Shown here piece after piece: positions 31,605-34,316 of a DNA stretch of 34,316 nt. Position numbers and translations under genes: made by a program. The stretch is from Acidimicrobiales bacterium. GTDB lineage: Bacteria > Actinomycetota > Acidimicrobiia > Acidimicrobiales > Ilumatobacteraceae. The stretch lies in contig JAURCL010000017.1 in the NCBI GenBank assembly GCA_030828465.1, forward strand, positions 1 to 34,316. Direction: 5' to 3'. How positions within the stretch are numbered: position 1 is the first letter of the stretch; each line of letters begins with the position of its first letter. The notes beneath the pieces are model-generated. The model had not been told where the DNA came from. It worked only from the letters and a program-made list of their open reading frames with translations, and did not search any database.

Positions 31605-31904
31605 ATGTCCGCTAGCGGCGCCCTTTTCGGGCTCGACCTCGAGCAGGCGAGGGCCCTCGGAACCGCCGTTCCTATCGGGCTCCTCGTCATCGCCGTAATC
31701 GCGGTGCTCGCCGTGCGCGCGGTCGTGAAGAAGGTCGTCCTCGGTCTCGTGCTGACGGCGATCGCTCTCGCCGCTTGGACACAGCGCAGCGCTCTCGATG
31801 ATTGCGTCGAGCGCGTGCGCGCAGCGGTCGGGTCATCGGACACCATCGCTGAATGCGGGTTCTTCGGCCAGCAGATCGACGTGCCGGTCACGCTCGCACC
31901 CTGA
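31605..31904 (+). CDS. Small membrane protein, unrecognised
   Basis: A 99-residue protein with two membrane helices at about 20-38 (VPIGLLVIAVIAVLAVRAV) and 42-58 (VVLGLVLTAIALAAW), joined by a short KK turn. An outer or lumenal tail carries two cysteines (DDCVERVRAAVG and AECGFFGQQ) that could pair. No family is recognised. Its ATG has an excellent TAGGGT box and no ribosome site. The MFS gene begins 8 nt after its stop, so both probably share one transcript. Confidence 0.68.
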   Translation: MSASGALFGLDLEQARALGTAVPIGLLVIAVIAVLAVRAVVKKVVLGLVLTAIALAAWTQRSALDDCVERVRAAVGSSDTIAECGFFGQQIDVPVTLAP

Positions 31905-31912
31905 GCCTCCCC

Positions 31913-33106
31913 ATGGTCAGCACCGAATCACCCATTACCCGACCGCCGTTCGGGCCGACGCTCGCGGCCCTCACCCTCGGCAAGGCGACCTCGAACGCCG
32001 CCCTGCGGTGGATGTCTCCGTTCCTCCCGACACTGAGTCGGGCCTTCGACGCGAGTGTCGGCACCTTGACGGGGATCATGGGGGCTGCCGAACTCGCCGG
32101 TCTCAGCACCACGTTGACCGGCGGTGCTCTCGATCGGGGCCGACATCGCACCATCTTCCTCGGGGCGCTCGGACTGGTCACCGTGTCATCGCTCGTCGCG
32201 CTCGTTGGCACCGTCTGGGCCTTCGCCCTCACCGTGGTGCTCCTCATTCTCGGTGTCTCCAACCTCACGGTCGCCGGCCTCGCACTCATCGGCGACCGGG
32301 TCGATTTCTCCGCCCGCGGCCGCGCGGTCGGCACCTACGAGACGTCCTGGGCCCTCTCGCTCCTCGCGGTCGCTCCCCTCCTCGCGATCCTCATCGACCG
32401 ATTCGGATGGCGCGCCGCCTACCTGGCGCTCGCTTGCACCACCGCCCTCGGAATGCTCGTCGTCGCCCGCTGGGTGCCGACCCCGCCAGACGCCGGCTCG
32501 CTCCGGCGACGCGCCGACGCCGTCGTCGAACGCGCCGCGCCTCTCCCCCGCGCCGCTTGGGCGGCACTCAGCTCAGCCGCGCTCATCTCCGCCTCAGGAC
32601 TCAGCGTCTTCGTGATCTCGGGAGCGTGGCTCGAGGAGCGGTTCGCACTCGCGACCGGGGGGCTCGGTGTGGTGGCCACCGCCATTGGAGCGGTGGAGTT
32701 GGCTTCCTCCGGCTCGGTCGCCCTCGCCGCCGATCGGCTGGGGAAGCGTCGCGCTGTCGCGGCCGGCGGCGTCGTGCTGTTGGCCGGCGCCGGGGTGATG
32801 TGGCTCGCCGACCGAGCGACGGGGTCGACTGCCGGGGTCGTCGCGCTCGGCGTGACGGGACTCCTCCTGCTGATCATGGGGTTCGAGTTCGGCTTCGTCT
32901 CCTCGTTGTCGCTGATGACCGAGGCGGCTCCCGAGGCTCGCGGCCGGGCGATCGCGGTCGGCAACGCCATCGGCACCGTCGCGCGGGCGCTCGCCCTCGC
33001 ATCGAGCGGTCAACTCTTCGAGTGGTTCGGCGTGACGGGCCCGCTCGTGTTCTCGACCATCGCGATGGTCGGTGGGCTCGGCTGCCTCATCCTCTCCCGA
33101 CGCTGA
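31913..33106 (+). CDS. Major facilitator superfamily transporter
   Basis: A 397-residue transporter with about twelve hydrophobic helices. The loop between helices 2 and 3 has the MFS-like GGALDRGRHRTIFLGAL, and its second-half counterpart is ALAADRLGKRRAVAAGGVVLL, marking the two six-helix repeats. FPTLSRAF near the first helix and the MGFEFGFVSSLSLMTEAAPEARGRAIAVGNAIGTVARAL segment near helix 10 fit drug or metabolite exporters of the YcaD/sugar-efflux type. Substrate unknown. ATG 31913 has no ribosome site and is probably coupled to the small membrane protein just upstream. Its last 20 nt overlap the end of the convergent hydrolase gene. Confidence 0.88.
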   Translation: MVSTESPITRPPFGPTLAALTLGKATSNAALRWMSPFLPTLSRAFDASVGTLTGIMGAAELAGLSTTLTGGALDRGRHRTIFLGALGLVTVSSLVALVGTVWAFALTVVLLILGVSNLTVAGLALIGDRVDFSARGRAVGTYETSWALSLLAVAPLLAILIDRFGWRAAYLALACTTALGMLVVARWVPTPPDAGSLRRRADAVVERAAPLPRAAWAALSSAALISASGLSVFVISGAWLEERFALATGGLGVVATAIGAVELASSGSVALAADRLGKRRAVAAGGVVLLAGAGVMWLADRATGSTAGVVALGVTGLLLLIMGFEFGFVSSLSLMTEAAPEARGRAIAVGNAIGTVARALALASSGQLFEWFGVTGPLVFSTIAMVGGLGCLILSRR

Positions 33107-33905
33107 GGCCGTCAACACCGAGGTGGGCGAGCCACGCCTCAGCGACCTCATCAGGGTGGGTGTTCGGCCCGAAGTGACGGGCGCCGGGGATTTCGAGCGA
33201 TCTCGCTTCGGGGAGCATCTCCTCCAGTTCACGGGCGGCCCGGCGATGGTGGTCCGCGCCGCGCGAGCCGCACACCGCCAGCACCGGCACCGAGATGTCG
33301 CCGGCATTGAATGCCGGACGCTCCCGCAGGTCGGCGAGCTCTCCGACGAGGGCCCGACCCTCGGCCCGGCGTTCAGTTCGCGTGCGCGGAGGGAGGCGCT
33401 GCCAACGGTCGTCGCCAATCAGACGACGCATGAACCGCTCCGCCGCGTCGTCGGTGTCATCAACCGGCTGGCCGTGGCCGTCGACCAGCAGGTTCGCGCT
33501 GCCCGACGGCCACCAAGGTGTCCACGAGAGCGGAGGTTCGAACACCGCGATGCTCGCGACACGGTCACCGAGTCGTCGACAGGCGGCCAACACCACGTCG
33601 CCGCCATAGCTGTGCCCGAAGAGGTGGACTGCTCGATCGGGCAGGTGGAGGTCGAGCACGGCGACCAGGTCGTCGACGTTTCCGGCGAGGGTGAACGGTC
33701 CGGTGTGCGCCCGGGACCGTCCGTAGCCGCGCCGATCGAATCGGACCACGCGCGCGGCGTGATCGACTCGACGCGCGAGGCGCATCATGCCGGTGGACCG
33801 GTCCATCGATCCGTGGACAATGCAGATTGCCGGTCCGTCGAGCGGACCGGAGACCGTCGACCAGATCCCTCCAGCGGTGATCGGCTCCGGGTTCGATTCC
33901 GGCAT
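33087..33905 (-). CDS. Alpha/beta-fold hydrolase
   Basis: A 272-residue serine hydrolase-like protein. The order of elements is canonical: the oxyanion segment AICIVHGSMDRS, then VVRFDRRGYGRSRAH, the nucleophile elbow HLFGHSYGGDVVLA, and the late catalytic His in PGARHFGPNTHPDEV. A strand with VPVLAVCGSRGADHH could hold the acid. Substrate unknown. ATG 33905 lies 4 nt after the stop of the pyruvate kinase gene, so it is read with pyk; the longer open frame upstream is overlap with pyk. Confidence 0.88.
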   Translation of the reverse strand: MPESNPEPITAGGIWSTVSGPLDGPAICIVHGSMDRSTGMMRLARRVDHAARVVRFDRRGYGRSRAHTGPFTLAGNVDDLVAVLDLHLPDRAVHLFGHSYGGDVVLAACRRLGDRVASIAVFEPPLSWTPWWPSGSANLLVDGHGQPVDDTDDAAERFMRRLIGDDRWQRLPPRTRTERRAEGRALVGELADLRERPAFNAGDISVPVLAVCGSRGADHHRRAARELEEMLPEARSLEIPGARHFGPNTHPDEVAEAWLAHLGVDGLSVGRG

Positions 33906-33909
33906 CGAG

Positions 33910-34316
33910 TCAGCCGACCCTGACGATGCGCAGCACATCGGCCGCGGCCTCGCTGGCTCGATCGGGAGCCCCGGCCAACACGAGAACCGTGTCGCCGTGG
34001 GCGACCCTTCCCCACCGAACGGCGGTCTCCACCGCGTACCAGACCATCTCGTCAGTGCTCGAGTAGGTGTCGACGGGGATCGGGTCGACACCCCATGACA
34101 GCGACATCGCCCTCACCGTCGAGGGCTCCGGAGACAGACCGATCAGGGCGGCGGTCGGCCGGAAGCGCGCCATCGCCCGGGCGGTCCTCCCCGACCTCGT
34201 GCAGCACAGGATCGCGGTGGCCTCGGTGTCGCGCGCCGCGAGGGACGCCGCGTGGCTGAGCGCCGCGGTGATGCGGTCAGTGGTCGAGTCCCACCTCGTG
34301 CGTTGGGTGCGTCCGA
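33910..34316 (-). CDS. pyk: Pyruvate kinase, C-terminal part (5' end outside window)
   Basis: The last 134 codons of a gene that begins right of the window. The sequence fits the allosteric C-terminal domain: TDRITAALSHAASLAARDTEATAILCCTRSGRTARAMARFRPTAALIGLSPEPSTVRAMSLSWGV region (34278-34081) with the usual 'T.SG.TA...A..RP.a.I.a.t' pattern. It is followed by DEMVWYAVETAVRWGRVAHGDTVLVLAG and a final LRIVRVG. Pyruvate kinase makes ATP and pyruvate from PEP. The catalytic barrel is not in view. Confidence 0.88.
   Translation of the reverse strand, partial: GRTQRTRWDSTTDRITAALSHAASLAARDTEATAILCCTRSGRTARAMARFRPTAALIGLSPEPSTVRAMSLSWGVDPIPVDTYSSTDEMVWYAVETAVRWGRVAHGDTVLVLAGAPDRASEAAADVLRIVRVG

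Noticed and set aside
1-34316. CRISPR arrays, insertion sequences, prophage or att sites
   Set aside because: No regularly spaced repeats, transposase, integrase or phage structural motif was seen in any frame.

Overview
The window is GC-rich, densely packed bacterial chromosome and reads as a high-GC actinobacterium. Three things suggest this: an alaS-ruvX-mltG-aroE-aroC-aroB-aroQ-pepQ-efp-nusB string in the order known from Mycobacterium, a DUF3151 gene, and many genes that appear to be transcribed without a leader (TANNNT box 6-8 nt before an ATG/GTG). An Acidimicrobiia-like lineage is my guess, not something the sequence proves. I see no IS element, prophage, CRISPR array or rRNA.

Layout. 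1-5693: a galactoside-use locus. A Tat-exported sugar-binding lipoprotein (running off the left edge, minus strand) is divergent from a DeoR regulator-galT-lacZ operon. 5697-9723 (minus): an acyl-CoA-ligase-like enzyme coupled to a GlcD-type FAD oxidase, then a MetE-like methyltransferase broken by two one-base frameshifts. 9797-16025: small transcription units, namely an NTF2-like protein, a large secreted lipoprotein with two zinc-metallopeptidase-like domains in tandem, tRNA-Val(UAC), a small membrane protein plus a glyoxalase-fold protein, an IMPase-Nei pair, and two unrecognised genes. 16034-27826 (minus): one long, tightly overlapping operon joining alanyl-tRNA synthetase, RuvX, MltG, four shikimate-pathway genes, a GNAT acetyltransferase, an Xaa-Pro peptidase, EF-P, NusB and a DUF2079 membrane protein. 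aroK, usual between aroC and aroB in relatives, is absent. 27866-34316: a cysteine-rich protein divergent from alaS, a tiny charged protein, a DUF3151-MobA/rhodanese-RNase D operon, a small membrane protein plus an MFS transporter, and an alpha/beta hydrolase following the 3' end of pyruvate kinase.

How the parts work together. The left locus would bind and import galactosides, hydrolyse them (LacZ) and pass on galactose-1-phosphate (GalT); galK and galE are not visible. The large operon couples translation (AlaS, EF-P), transcription (NusB), cell-wall glycan processing (MltG) and aromatic synthesis, with most junctions being GTGA or ATGA stop/start overlaps.

The most unusual items are the tandem gluzincin-like lipoprotein, the MobA-rhodanese fusion with a promoter-like box at its internal ATG, the leaderless and bidirectional -10 boxes, and the twice-frameshifted MetE-like gene. 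All functional statements are read from motifs and context; no database search was possible.
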